The notes under the pieces are model-generated. The model saw nothing but the letters and a program-made list of their open reading frames with translations, ran no database searches and was not told where the DNA came from. A stretch of DNA of 64,000 nucleotides, taken from NCBI RefSeq assembly GCF_030160635.1, contig NZ_BSOS01000065.1, forward strand, positions 186,001 through 250,000, read 5' to 3'. Below, in pieces: positions 25,377 to 34,222 of the stretch; the first letter of the stretch is position 1; each line of letters begins with the position of its first letter. Source of the DNA: Acidocella aquatica. GTDB lineage: Bacteria; Pseudomonadota; Alphaproteobacteria; Acetobacterales; Acetobacteraceae. The position numbers were made by a program, and so were the translations under genes.

Positions 25377-26216
25377 ATGGCCAGCGTGTCTGCCCAATCG
25401 CGTCCTTATGTTATCGTGCTGGGCAATGAGAAGGGCGGCTCGGGCAAATCCACCACCTCCATTCATATCATCGTCTCGCTGCTGCGCGATGGCTACAGCG
25501 TGGGGGCCATGGACCTTGACGCGCGCCAGGGCACGCTGGCCGGCACGCTGGCGGCGCGCAAGCATTTCGTGGAAAGCAAGGGGATTTCGCTGCCGCTGCC
25601 GGAGTTCCGCTCCGTGCACCGCGCGATTTTGGACAACCGGCTGGAGGCCGAGGCCGAGGAACGCACGCGGTTTGATACGGCGTTGGGCGAGTTCGAGGGC
25701 TTGGACGTGGTGGTGATCGATTGCCCGGGGGCGGATACATATCTCTCGCGCTACGGGCATAGCCACGCGGATACGCTGATCACCCCGATCAACGATAGTT
25801 TTGTCGATTTCTCGATGCTGGCGAAGGTGGACCCGGATAACCACGATATTGTGAACCCGAGCATCTACTCGGAAATGGTGTGGGAGGCGCGCAAGAACCG
25901 CTTCTCGCGTGACCGCGGCAAGATCGACTGGATGGTGATGCGCAACCGGCTGGCGGCCTCCGAGGCGCGCAACAAGCGCGATGTGGGCGAGACGCTGGAG
26001 CTGCTGGCCAAGCGGATCGGCTTTCGCACGCTGAAAGGCTTTGGCGAGCGGGTGATCTTTCGCGAGCTTTATTTGCAGGGGCTGACGCTGATGGATGTGC
26101 GCGAGGCGAATATCGGCATCGCGCTGGGATTGTCGCATATCGCCGCCCGTACCGAGGTGCGCGCGCTGATCAGCGCCATCAAGCTGCCGCCGGCGAAAAT
26201 GTCGCTGGTGGCATGA
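25377..26216 (+). CDS. mipZ: Division-plane positioning ATPase MipZ
   Basis: A 279-residue ParA/MinD-family P-loop ATPase that forms a bipolar gradient from ParB at the origins and inhibits FtsZ assembly, putting the division plane at mid-cell. VIVLGNEKGGSGKSTTSIHI is the deviant Walker A, GAMDLDARQGTLAGTLAAR the MipZ-type switch region, and VVVIDCPGADTYLSRYGHSH the Walker B area. ATG at 25377 is used, preceded by GGAGAG at 6 nt; a TTG two codons earlier is less likely. GANTC sites in the promoter point to GcrA/CcrM control. Confidence 0.95.
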   Translation: MASVSAQSRPYVIVLGNEKGGSGKSTTSIHIIVSLLRDGYSVGAMDLDARQGTLAGTLAARKHFVESKGISLPLPEFRSVHRAILDNRLEAEAEERTRFDTALGEFEGLDVVVIDCPGADTYLSRYGHSHADTLITPINDSFVDFSMLAKVDPDNHDIVNPSIYSEMVWEARKNRFSRDRGKIDWMVMRNRLAASEARNKRDVGETLELLAKRIGFRTLKGFGERVIFRELYLQGLTLMDVREANIGIALGLSHIAARTEVRALISAIKLPPAKMSLVA

Positions 26217-26282
26217 TCGCAATTTAGGACTCACGTTCCGGCGCCGCCCGCATTATATGGCGGGAAAATGCTGGAGTGTGTG

Positions 26283-27041
26283 ATGGGGCGCGTGTTTCTG
26301 GCCGGGGCTGGTCCCGGAGACCCGGAATTGCTGACATTGAAGGCCGCGCGCGTGATCGCGGCGGCTGATGTGCTGCTGTATGACAGCCTGGTGGACCCGC
26401 GCGTGGTGGCGATGGCCAGGGCGGATGCGCGCCTCATCGATGTTGGCAAGCGCTGCGGCAAGCATTCGGCCAGCCAGAAGGAGATTTGCCGGCTGTTGGT
26501 GGCGCAGGCGCGCACCGGCAAGCTGGTGGTGCGGCTGAAAGGCGGCGACCCGATGGTTTTTGGCCGGGCCACCGAGGAGATGGAGGCGCTGCAGGCGGCG
26601 GGGATCGGCTTTGAGGTCATCCCCGGCGTTACGGCGGCGACAGCGGCGGCGGCGGCGCTGCATGTCTCGCTCACCAAGCGGGCGGTGGCGCGTTCACTGC
26701 ATTTTCTGGTGGGGCATGGCGCCGAGAGCGGATTGCCGGCGCATGACTGGGTTTCCCTCACCAAATCCGGCGGCACGCTGGTGGTGTATATGGGCGGGCA
26801 GACGCTGCCCGGCCTGGCGGCGCATTTCATCGAGGCGGGGATGGCGCCTGATATGCCGGCCGTGGCGGTGGAGAGTGCGAGCCTCGAAGGGCAGCGGATT
26901 TTGCGCGGAACCATCGGCTCGTTGCCGGGGCTGGTGCTGGGGGCCAAGGCCACCGGGCCGGTGATCGTGTTGATCGGCGAGGCCATGGAGCAGTCTGACG
27001 AGCTGGACGATGTGCTGCTGCAGGTTGAGGCCGAGGGGTAG
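26283..27041 (+). CDS. cobA: Uroporphyrinogen-III C-methyltransferase (SUMT)
   Basis: A 252-residue SAM methyltransferase making precorrin-2 from uroporphyrinogen III, for sirohaem or cobalamin. VFLAGAGPGDPELLTLKAAR, LKGGDPMVFGRATEEM, and VIPGVTAATAAAAA are diagnostic SUMT motifs. An ATG at 26268 is also in frame, but MGRVFLAGAGPG at 26283 gives the usual start. No other cob or cys gene is next to it. The gene on its other side runs in the opposite direction with a 6-bp gap. Confidence 0.92.
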   Translation: MGRVFLAGAGPGDPELLTLKAARVIAAADVLLYDSLVDPRVVAMARADARLIDVGKRCGKHSASQKEICRLLVAQARTGKLVVRLKGGDPMVFGRATEEMEALQAAGIGFEVIPGVTAATAAAAALHVSLTKRAVARSLHFLVGHGAESGLPAHDWVSLTKSGGTLVVYMGGQTLPGLAAHFIEAGMAPDMPAVAVESASLEGQRILRGTIGSLPGLVLGAKATGPVIVLIGEAMEQSDELDDVLLQVEAEG

Positions 27042-27047
27042 GCTTCT

Positions 27048-28019
27048 CTATGCCAGCCGCGCCAGCCGCACCGCCGTGTGGCCAAGGCTGACGCGCAGGC
27101 TGGGCATCACCAGCATGCAACTGTCATAGGGGGTGCGGATTTCGGTATCGCCGTCATGGGCGATCAGCGTATCGGCGGCGGGGATGATCTCGCCGCCCTG
27201 GAAGCTCCGCAGAAACACGAAACGGTTGGTGCGCGCGGTGATGGTGTGGGTGACCTGCGCGAAGGTGATGGGTGCGGGCGGCGGCGGCGGGGCCAAAAGC
27301 ATGCCGGTCTGGCGCAGCAGGGCGCGCACGGTAGCGCGGGTTTGGCTCAGGGCGGCGGGTTCCCAGTGTTGGCCCGCCTCGGCCAATATGCCCGTGGCCT
27401 CGCTGAAGCGGCCGTAGTCGATAAGGCGCTTGCCGCCGGCGTGGCCGCTGTCGGCGATAACGGTGGCGGGTGTCGCCAGCTTGAGCGCAAGCTCGCGCCC
27501 CTGCGCGGTGGGGCCGCACAGCAGAACCGGGTTTGAGGGCCAGAGCATTGTGTGCAGGTCCAGCAGGATATCGGCCGTGTCGACCAGCGGGCGGATTTCG
27601 CGCGCGCGGTTAAGCTCCAAGGAGCGGCGCACGCCAAAGAGCTGCAGATCGTCCCAGACGCGGTTCATGTCCTCCTCGATATGGCGCGAGGCGAGGGGGG
27701 TTTGGGAGTTGAAACGGTCAAACGCGGCGAGGTTAGCGAAGCCGAAGGTGAGCTTGCCCCGGCGGGGGGTGAATTTCGCGCGCAGCAATTCGGCCAGAAT
27801 GGCCGCACCGGCGATCTCATTGCCGTGAATGAGGCTGACCAGGACCACATGCGGGCCGGGGAGGCCGGAGTCATGCGTGGTGAATCCGGGAATGCCGGTG
27901 TTGCCCTGGCGGAAGGCGGAGATGTCAGGTGTTGCGATGTGAACCGGAAACGCCTGAAGGTCCGCCGGGCGGGCGGAATCTACTGGGGCGAAATCAGCCG
28001 GCGGCGGGCCAGGAGTCAT
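27048..28019 (-). CDS. Succinylglutamate desuccinylase/aspartoacylase family protein
   Basis: A 323-residue zinc carboxypeptidase-like protein. The metal site shows VSLIHGNEIAGAAILAELL, with HxxE, and LDLHTMLWPSNPVLLCG for the third ligand; GKLTFGFANLAAFDRFN and EEDMNRVWD fit this family. It hydrolyses an N-acylated amino acid or related amide, substrate unknown. The ATG at 28019 is more likely than an upstream codon in a region with no conserved residues. It is divergent from the ELM1 gene with an 87-bp gap. Confidence 0.85.
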   Translation of the reverse strand: MTPGPPPADFAPVDSARPADLQAFPVHIATPDISAFRQGNTGIPGFTTHDSGLPGPHVVLVSLIHGNEIAGAAILAELLRAKFTPRRGKLTFGFANLAAFDRFNSQTPLASRHIEEDMNRVWDDLQLFGVRRSLELNRAREIRPLVDTADILLDLHTMLWPSNPVLLCGPTAQGRELALKLATPATVIADSGHAGGKRLIDYGRFSEATGILAEAGQHWEPAALSQTRATVRALLRQTGMLLAPPPPPAPITFAQVTHTITARTNRFVFLRSFQGGEIIPAADTLIAHDGDTEIRTPYDSCMLVMPSLRVSLGHTAVRLARLA

Positions 28020-28106
28020 GAAGGCAGTGTAACGCAGTTGTGACGAGGCGCAATCGCGGGGGTGCGCGGGATTGACGCCAGCGAACACACGCCGCAAAGC
28101 CGCCGC

Positions 28107-29039
28107 ATGGTTACCGCAAGAATTTTATGCACCGATCTGGCCGGGTTACGGGCGCAGGCTCTGGGTCTGGCCGAGGCCGCCGGCATGGATGCCGATATGC
28201 GCACGCTGGAATTTCAGCCGCCCTGGGACAAGATTTCGCCCCGGTTATGGCCGAATATTCACTGGGCCGTGGGCGCTGATGCGTTTGAGCCGCCCTTGCC
28301 CGCGGTGGTGCTGGGCTGCGGCGGCGCGGGGGCGCGGGTGGCGGCGGGCCTGCGCGGGCCGGGGGTGAAGGCGGTGGCGATTCAGCATCCGCGCATGAAT
28401 TTGAACAAGTTTGATCTGGTGATGGCGGCGCGGCACGACGGCATTACTGGCGCAAATGTGATCGTGACCCGCACGGCGCTGCACCGGGTGACACAGCCGC
28501 GCCTGGCGGCGGAGCTGATAAAATGGGCGCCGGTGTTTGCGCCTTATCGGCGCCCGCTGTTGGCGGTGCTGCTGGGCGGCAGCAACGGGCGCTACCGCTT
28601 TGAGGCAGCCCAGGGCCGCGAGCTGGCCGGGCACCTCGCGGCGCTGATCCGCCGTGACAGGATCGGCGTGGTGATAACACCCTCGCGCCGGACCGCGCCG
28701 GAGATTGTCAAAATTTTGCGCGAGACGCTGGAGCCGCTGGGCGGCTGGATCTGGGATGGCGCCGGGGAGAATCCGTATTTTGGCATGCTGGCCTGCGCCG
28801 ATGCGATTTTGTGCACGGCGGATTCGGTCTCCATGGTCTCCGAGGCGGTAGCGACCTCCGTACCGGTGTTTTTGCTGCGGCTGCCGGGGAAATCCGCGCG
28901 GATCGGCGCGTTCATGGATAGTCTGGTGGATGCGGGGCGCGTGCACGACTTTGCCGGAAAACTGGAGCTGTGGGATACGCAGAGCCTGGATGACACGCAG
29001 ATGGCGGCGCAACAGATGCGCGACCGCTTGGGATTGTAA
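28107..29039 (+). CDS. ELM1/GT-B-fold protein (DUF1022 family)
   Basis: About 310 residues of the family whose mitochondrial relative ELM1 helps recruit fission factors; bacterial versions look like GT-B glycosyltransferases. Features are VVLGCGGAGARVAAGLRG, VKAVAIQHPRMNLNKFDLV, PLLAVLLGGSNGRYRF, GVVITPSRRTAPEI and the GT-B-like CTADSVSMVSEAVATSVPVF. The ATG at 28107 is preferred; a longer frame from 28062 adds a basic leader. It is coupled with the unknown 628-residue protein, 2 bp downstream, suggesting a shared envelope or glycan role. Confidence 0.8.
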   Translation: MVTARILCTDLAGLRAQALGLAEAAGMDADMRTLEFQPPWDKISPRLWPNIHWAVGADAFEPPLPAVVLGCGGAGARVAAGLRGPGVKAVAIQHPRMNLNKFDLVMAARHDGITGANVIVTRTALHRVTQPRLAAELIKWAPVFAPYRRPLLAVLLGGSNGRYRFEAAQGRELAGHLAALIRRDRIGVVITPSRRTAPEIVKILRETLEPLGGWIWDGAGENPYFGMLACADAILCTADSVSMVSEAVATSVPVFLLRLPGKSARIGAFMDSLVDAGRVHDFAGKLELWDTQSLDDTQMAAQQMRDRLGL

Positions 29040-29041
29040 CG

Positions 29042-30928
29042 ATGCTGGATATTGAGACCTTCGATAATCTGCGTGGCGGCAACGTGGCCTATAAGGCGCT
29101 GGCGCATCCGGTGGCGGCCGAGGGGCTGATACGGGTTGCGGCGGAGGCGGGGCGCATGGCGGTTTTTGACCCCGATGGGATCGCCGGGCCGTTGCTGGCG
29201 CTGTGCCCGGATTTTGATGTCGAGGGCGTTTATGTGCAGGACACGCTGGCGGTCGGCCAGCTGCGCGGCGGGCATGTGGCGCGCGCGCTCACGCAGCTGA
29301 GCACCGCAAAGGTGCGGAGTGTGCTGATTGCCGCGTTCGATGCCGGGCGGGTGGCGGAGCGGCTGGCGCGCTTTGCGCCGCCGGGGGCGCGGGTGCTCAC
29401 GCTGGATGGCGCGAAGCTGCCGGAGGCGATGCTGACCAGCAGGGCGCGGTATCTGGACGCGGTGAATTTCGCCACCAATTTCGTGTTCTTCCGTGATGAC
29501 GGGCGTTTCTCCACGCGGCTGACGACGGCGAATTACTGGGCCGGGTATGGCGCGAAGGCGGTGCGGTTTTTCTGCCGCCTCTACGGCGCGGCGGGCGAGG
29601 TGCTGGCGCAGTGGGAAGAGGCGGCGCCAGCGGGTACTGGCGGGTTTGTGCTGGATAGCGCCGCGGTGCGCGCGCGGTTTGGCCTGGGGGCGTTTACCGG
29701 GCAGCTGTTCATCCATGCGATCGGCGCGGCGGGGCATGATGTGGTGAAATATGCGCTGGATACCTACGCCTCGGACAATGGGGCGTCGCTCTCCTGCACG
29801 CATGATGCGAATGCCTGGCCATCGGAGCGCTTTGCCGGCCTGCCCGCGCCGCGCGCGGATGAGCGGGTGATATTATGGGTGCAGAACAGCCATGCCGTGG
29901 CGATCCCCGCCGGGGCGCTGGCGCTGGACCGCATGGGCGCCGAGGCGCCGGTGGCGCTTGCCGCCGAGGTTGCGCCCTTCGCGACCCTGGCGGTGGATGT
30001 GGCGGCGGTGCTGCCGGGGGTTTCCTGGCCGGCGCAGGTGGAGTTGCGCGCCGGGCGGCATGTGGTGCGTCCGCGCTACGAGGTTGAGCGCGCCGGGCGC
30101 ACGCGCATCGCGCATGTGAATGTGGAGCGCGGGGATCTGCGCGGCGATGCCGGGATCAAGACGCTGCATTCAGAGCTGGGGCGCGGGTTTCTGCTACCCT
30201 TCCCCGTGCTGCCGCGCGGGCGCTTCAAAACCATCGTGCAGCCGACGCCGATGGCGGTGCATGAGCACAACATGCCGCTGCGGCTGGATGTTTTCGGCGC
30301 GGACGGCGTGAAGGCGGCTGAGCGGTTTCTGGGCGTTTTGCCGCGCCGGCATGATCTGGCGCTCGACCTCGACGATGTGTTGCGCCCCGGCGTGCTGGAG
30401 GATGGCGGACATGCCGAGCTGGTCTATGATTTTCGCGACGGCGGCGAGGCCAACGGCTGGCTGCACGCGCTGTTCCGCTTTGAGGACCGGGTGAGCGGGC
30501 ACGCCGCGGAGAGCAGCTTTGGCGGGCATATTTTCAATACGATCATGACCTATAAGAACGAGCCGCAGAGCTACACCGGCAAGGCGCCGGGCCTCTCGAC
30601 GCGGTTGTTTTTGAAGCTGGGGTTTGGCGGGCGGCAGAGTTTTTGCGTGCTGATCTATCCGGCATCCGGGCCGTGGCTGGATTTTTCCAGCACCACGCTG
30701 GAGCTTTATGATGCGGCGGGCGCGCTGCTGGCCAGCGCGGCGCTGCGGATCGCGTGTTCGGGTTCGGCCATTGTGTATCCGGCGAAGTATTTTTCCGGGG
30801 CCGAATTAAGCGCGGCGGGGGAGGCGGGTTATGTGCTCATCCGCGATACCACCTGCCGGCTGTTCGGGTTTCATGGGGTTGACGATGGCGCGGGCGGGTT
30901 TTCATTCGACCATATGTTCGGATTTTAG
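29042..30928 (+). CDS. Unrecognised 628-residue protein coupled to ELM1-like gene
   Basis: I do not recognise this family. The first 100 residues read like a Rossmann-type nucleotide-binding domain with MAVFDPDGIAGPLLALCPDF, then GARVLTLDGAKLPEAM. The rest is rich in beta-strand-like patterns, with FAGLPAPRADERVILWVQNS and LALDLDDVLRPGVLEDGGHA, and ends in a FDHMFGF tail. There is no signal peptide or transmembrane segment, so it is likely cytoplasmic. It follows the ELM1-like gene by two bases and is transcribed with it. A role in surface polysaccharide metabolism would fit, but is a guess. Confidence 0.65.
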   Translation: MLDIETFDNLRGGNVAYKALAHPVAAEGLIRVAAEAGRMAVFDPDGIAGPLLALCPDFDVEGVYVQDTLAVGQLRGGHVARALTQLSTAKVRSVLIAAFDAGRVAERLARFAPPGARVLTLDGAKLPEAMLTSRARYLDAVNFATNFVFFRDDGRFSTRLTTANYWAGYGAKAVRFFCRLYGAAGEVLAQWEEAAPAGTGGFVLDSAAVRARFGLGAFTGQLFIHAIGAAGHDVVKYALDTYASDNGASLSCTHDANAWPSERFAGLPAPRADERVILWVQNSHAVAIPAGALALDRMGAEAPVALAAEVAPFATLAVDVAAVLPGVSWPAQVELRAGRHVVRPRYEVERAGRTRIAHVNVERGDLRGDAGIKTLHSELGRGFLLPFPVLPRGRFKTIVQPTPMAVHEHNMPLRLDVFGADGVKAAERFLGVLPRRHDLALDLDDVLRPGVLEDGGHAELVYDFRDGGEANGWLHALFRFEDRVSGHAAESSFGGHIFNTIMTYKNEPQSYTGKAPGLSTRLFLKLGFGGRQSFCVLIYPASGPWLDFSSTTLELYDAAGALLASAALRIACSGSAIVYPAKYFSGAELSAAGEAGYVLIRDTTCRLFGFHGVDDGAGGFSFDHMFGF

Positions 30929-31242
30929 CTGAAAATCAGCGCCTCGAGCCGTTTGACCTCGATTTCGACGAAGGCCATCGGCGTGTCGGAGGCGTTCATC
31001 ACGTCATGCTCGATGCCCGAGGCGCGGCTGTATGAGTCTCCGGCCTTGCGCGGGTAGTCGGTAATGTTTTTGCCGTCGTCAACGCGCATTGTTGAATCGG
31101 TCAGCATAACGATGAAATAGGGTAATCCGTGGCTGTGCCATCCGGTCACCGCGCCGGGGGCAAAATCCCAGCGTGTGATCCGAACATCGGCATCGTCGCG
31201 CTGGACGGTGGGGACCGCGGGGGTGGTGCATGCGAAGGCCAT
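30925..31242 (-). CDS. Cupin domain-containing protein
   Basis: A 105-residue single-domain cupin. The first metal motif appears as GWHSHGLPYFIVMLTD and the second as YSRASGIEHDVMNAS, giving three histidines and a glutamate-like position. Such small cupins are often dioxygenase-like or bind small ligands; no function can be assigned. GAGGGAG precedes the ATG at 31242 by 7 nt. The stop overlaps the convergent end of the 628-residue gene by 4 bp. Confidence 0.85.
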   Translation of the reverse strand: MAFACTTPAVPTVQRDDADVRITRWDFAPGAVTGWHSHGLPYFIVMLTDSTMRVDDGKNITDYPRKAGDSYSRASGIEHDVMNASDTPMAFVEIEVKRLEALIFS

Positions 31243-31290
31243 TCAGGCTCCCTCTTCTGGTTGGTAATGTTATGTTGGATAATGCGCGAA

Positions 31291-32058
31291 TTATCCGGCG
31301 GGCGCCAATGCCGAAGCCGTGAAATGATGCAACCGGTGTTCCACCAGCGGCACCCATTGCCCGTGTTTTAACACCTCGCTGGGGCGGAATTTGGCCTTGT
31401 AGGCCATTTTTCGGCTCTCCTCGACCCAGTAGCCGAGGTAGACAAACGGCAGGCCCAGCGCCACCGCGCGGGCGGCCAGCCAGAGGATGGCGTAGGTGCC
31501 GAGCGAGCGTTCGTCCATGCCGGTTTCAAAGAAGCTGTAGACGGCGGAAAGCCCGTCGCCGAGGTGGTCGGTGAGGCAGGCGCCGAGCAAGGTGCCCTGG
31601 GGGGTGCGGAATTCGATGACCGAGGTTTCAATCGGCGTGTCCTCGACCATGGCGCGGTAGTCATAAAAACTCATGGTCGCCATGTCGCCCTCGCCGTGGC
31701 GGGCCTGCTGGTAGCGCTGGAAGAGCTGGTATTGCTCGGTGGTGGCGCGGGGCGGGATTTCCTGCACCACCAGATCGGCGTTGAGGCGGGCGATGCGTTT
31801 TTGCGTGCGGTTGGGGGTAAAGTCGCGCGCGCGGATGCGGATGGGCACGCAGGCGTTGCAGCTGGGGCAGACCGGCGCGTAGGCGATGTTGTGGCTGCGC
31901 CGGAAGCCGCCGCGCGAGAGACGGTCGTGCAGGGTTTCAGCCGAGACGCCGGCAAGCTCGGTCACCACCTTGCGCTCGGTGCGGCCCTCCACATAGGGGC
32001 AGGGCAGCGGCGCCGTGGTGTAGAAGAAATGCGGGCGGCGGGCGGGCTTGAAACTCAT
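31291..32058 (-). CDS. bpt: Arginyl/leucyl-tRNA-protein transferase
   Basis: A 255-residue aminoacyl-tRNA-protein transferase of the N-end rule pathway. It transfers an amino acid (leucine in Bpt, arginine in Aat-like forms) to N-terminal aspartate or glutamate so the protein is degraded by ClpAP with ClpS. CPYVEGRTERKVVTELAG and GFRRSHNIAYAPVCPSCNAC are conserved, with FVYLGYWVEESRKMAYKAKF near the end. The ATG at 32058 fits the family; a longer frame adds a non-family leader. It lies 19 bp after the GT87 gene on the same strand. Confidence 0.9.
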   Translation of the reverse strand: MSFKPARRPHFFYTTAPLPCPYVEGRTERKVVTELAGVSAETLHDRLSRGGFRRSHNIAYAPVCPSCNACVPIRIRARDFTPNRTQKRIARLNADLVVQEIPPRATTEQYQLFQRYQQARHGEGDMATMSFYDYRAMVEDTPIETSVIEFRTPQGTLLGACLTDHLGDGLSAVYSFFETGMDERSLGTYAILWLAARAVALGLPFVYLGYWVEESRKMAYKAKFRPSEVLKHGQWVPLVEHRLHHFTASALAPAG

Positions 32059-32077
32059 TATGCGTATGTTTGGGTGT

Positions 32078-33250
32078 TCAAGGGCCTGCGTCAACAACTG
32101 TTTTGCGGAGGCTGCCCGCCGCGCTCAGCGCCAGCACCGCGATGGTGGCGAAAAGCAGGGATTCGGGCAGTGAATAAAGGAACCAGTGCGAGGCCGGAGA
32201 GAGCAGCAGCAGCGGCGCCAGATACACAAGGCAGCCCAGCAGCACCTGCCAGAGCGGGGTTTTACCGGTGAGGCAGAGGGCCATGGCGGCGGGCAGGGTG
32301 ATGGTGTCGTAAGCGTAGGCGTGCGGCACGGCGAGGAAGCTGCCAATGAGCAGCATGGCAACGGCCAGCGGGTAGGGCGCGCGCCGGGCGGCGAGGAAGG
32401 TGAGCGCGGCGGCAAGGGCGCTGCACAGGGTTTGCACCGCCCAGGCCGTGGCGGGCGCCACCCCCAGGGTGACGAGGTTTGCGGCAGGGGTGATGATAAT
32501 ATTCAGGTTGAGGCCGTGGCTGGCGAAATATTGGGTTTGGTAGGCGGGCAGCGTATGCGCCCAGAGCAGCCACAGCCCGGGGGGAAAAGCGAGGCAGGAG
32601 AGTGCGATGAGGCCAAGCGCGGTGGCGCTGGCGGCCACAATGGCGGCCCATTCGCCGCGCGCAAGCAGAAAGAAGGGAATGAGCACGCCAAGCTGGGGTT
32701 TGAGCGTGAGCAGGCCAAAGGCGATGCCGGCCAGCAGCGGGCGCCGGGGCAGCGCCGCGAAGCCGAGGAACAGCAAAGCGGTGGTGAAATAGGCGGTCTC
32801 CCCGGTGACGCCATTGAGCAGCGAGGCGGGGCTGGCCAGCAGGGCCAGCAGCATGAGCCACGGTCTTTGGGGGAAAAATGCAAAAACAGCGGCGATGAAA
32901 ATGCCGAGGCCGGCCAGGGTCCAGAGCCATTGCGCCGCCGCGAAGGAGAAGAATTTGAGCCACCAGCTGGGGAGCAGGAAGGTGGGCGGGTAGAGATAGG
33001 GGTAGAAGCTGTTGAAGCCCGGATAGAGGCTCTGTTGAAACCCCTGCAAGGAAGTGGCGTTGTAAATCTGGGCGATGGGGTGCGTGGCGGCAAAGCGCGG
33101 GAACGACCAGAAGGCCATGAAATCGCTGTTAAGGGCGGGCGGGTGCAGCAGGCAGAGGGCCAATACAGCGAGATTGAGGGCCGCGCAGGCGCCGAGCATG
33201 GCGGTGACGATGAGTTTTCCGGGGTTGGTTGTGGCACGGCGCGGCATCAT
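32078..33250 (-). CDS. GT87 (DUF2029) polytopic glycosyltransferase
   Basis: A 390-residue membrane protein with about ten hydrophobic helices, of the polyprenyl-phosphate-mannose mannosyltransferase-like GT87/DUF2029 family. Diagnostic are SDFMAFWSFPRFAATHPIAQ, YNATSLQGF, and FYPYLYPPTFLLPSWWLK near the N-terminus. Polyprenyl-linked sugar is the likely donor, but acceptor unknown. A second GT87 is at 53.8 kb. It starts with ATG at 33250 (a further ATG at 33247) and is divergent from the hydrolase gene. Confidence 0.85.
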   Translation of the reverse strand: MMPRRATTNPGKLIVTAMLGACAALNLAVLALCLLHPPALNSDFMAFWSFPRFAATHPIAQIYNATSLQGFQQSLYPGFNSFYPYLYPPTFLLPSWWLKFFSFAAAQWLWTLAGLGIFIAAVFAFFPQRPWLMLLALLASPASLLNGVTGETAYFTTALLFLGFAALPRRPLLAGIAFGLLTLKPQLGVLIPFFLLARGEWAAIVAASATALGLIALSCLAFPPGLWLLWAHTLPAYQTQYFASHGLNLNIIITPAANLVTLGVAPATAWAVQTLCSALAAALTFLAARRAPYPLAVAMLLIGSFLAVPHAYAYDTITLPAAMALCLTGKTPLWQVLLGCLVYLAPLLLLSPASHWFLYSLPESLLFATIAVLALSAAGSLRKTVVDAGP

Positions 33251-33314
33251 TTAAGCCATAACCGAGCCGTGCCGGGTGGTCGATGCCCGCGCGGAATTTT
33301 GCAAGGGGTGCGGC

Positions 33315-34166
33315 ATGGCGCGGGCGAATTCGGTTAACTATCTGCTGGGCACGAGCTTCCACAAAATGGCCTTTGTCGAGTTCGGCAACCCGGCCGCGCC
33401 CGCGGTGGTGTGCGTGCATGGGCTCTCGCGCAACGGGCGCGATTTCGACCCGCTGGCGGAGGCGCTCTCGGACCGTTTCCATGTCATCTGCCCCGATCTG
33501 CCGGGACGCGGCAAGTCTGACTGGCTGCCCGATGCCATGGCCTATCAGCCGCCGAGCTATGTGGTGGCGCTGGCGCATCTGCTGGCGGCGCTGAACAAGC
33601 CGGTGGCGTGGGTGGGCACCTCGCTTGGCGGCATCTGCGGCATGATGCTCGCCGCCGCCGGGCATACGCCGATCACGCGCCTCGTGCTCAATGACATTGG
33701 CCCGCATATTCCCGCCGCCGCGCTGAAGCGGGTCGGCGGCACGCTGGCCACGCCGGGCGAGCGTTTTGCCACCATGGCGGCGCTGGAGGCGCATATGCGC
33801 GAGATTTACGCCCCGTTCGGCAGGCTGACGGACCCGCAATGGGCGCATCTGGCGCGGTTCTCCGCCCGGGTGGTGCTCGACCAGACCGGGGCCGGGGCGT
33901 TCGCCATGCATTATGACCCCAAGATCGCCGAGCCGCTGCGTAACACCGTGCCGCTGGATGTGGATATGTGGCCGCTGTGGGAGATGTTGAAGCTGCCCAT
34001 CCTCGCGGTTCGCGGCGCCGCCAGCGACCTGCTGCTGCCCAGCACGTTTGAGCGCATGTGCGAGGCCGGCGCGCAGGGTTATGTGGTGGCGGATGCCGGA
34101 CATGCCCCGGCGCTGATGGACGCACCCGCGATCGCGGCGGTAAGGGCGTTTCTGCTGGGCCGGTAG
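33315..34166 (+). CDS. Alpha/beta hydrolase
   Basis: A 283-residue alpha/beta hydrolase. The oxyanion-region motif is VCVHGLSRNGRDFDPLAE, the nucleophile elbow GTSLGG, and the catalytic histidine lies in DAGHAPALMD near the end. The acid is in RGAASDLLL. Substrate unknown; esterase, lipase and haloalkane dehalogenase relatives exist. A GTG at 33276 would add 13 residues; ATG at 33315 is chosen because AAGGGG lies about 7 nt upstream. Confidence 0.88.
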   Translation: MARANSVNYLLGTSFHKMAFVEFGNPAAPAVVCVHGLSRNGRDFDPLAEALSDRFHVICPDLPGRGKSDWLPDAMAYQPPSYVVALAHLLAALNKPVAWVGTSLGGICGMMLAAAGHTPITRLVLNDIGPHIPAAALKRVGGTLATPGERFATMAALEAHMREIYAPFGRLTDPQWAHLARFSARVVLDQTGAGAFAMHYDPKIAEPLRNTVPLDVDMWPLWEMLKLPILAVRGAASDLLLPSTFERMCEAGAQGYVVADAGHAPALMDAPAIAAVRAFLLGR

Positions 34167-34222
34167 TTGTTAAGCTTTCGTGGCGCGATTGCGCGGCGCG
34201 GGAAAATCCTTAGGGTCGGCGC

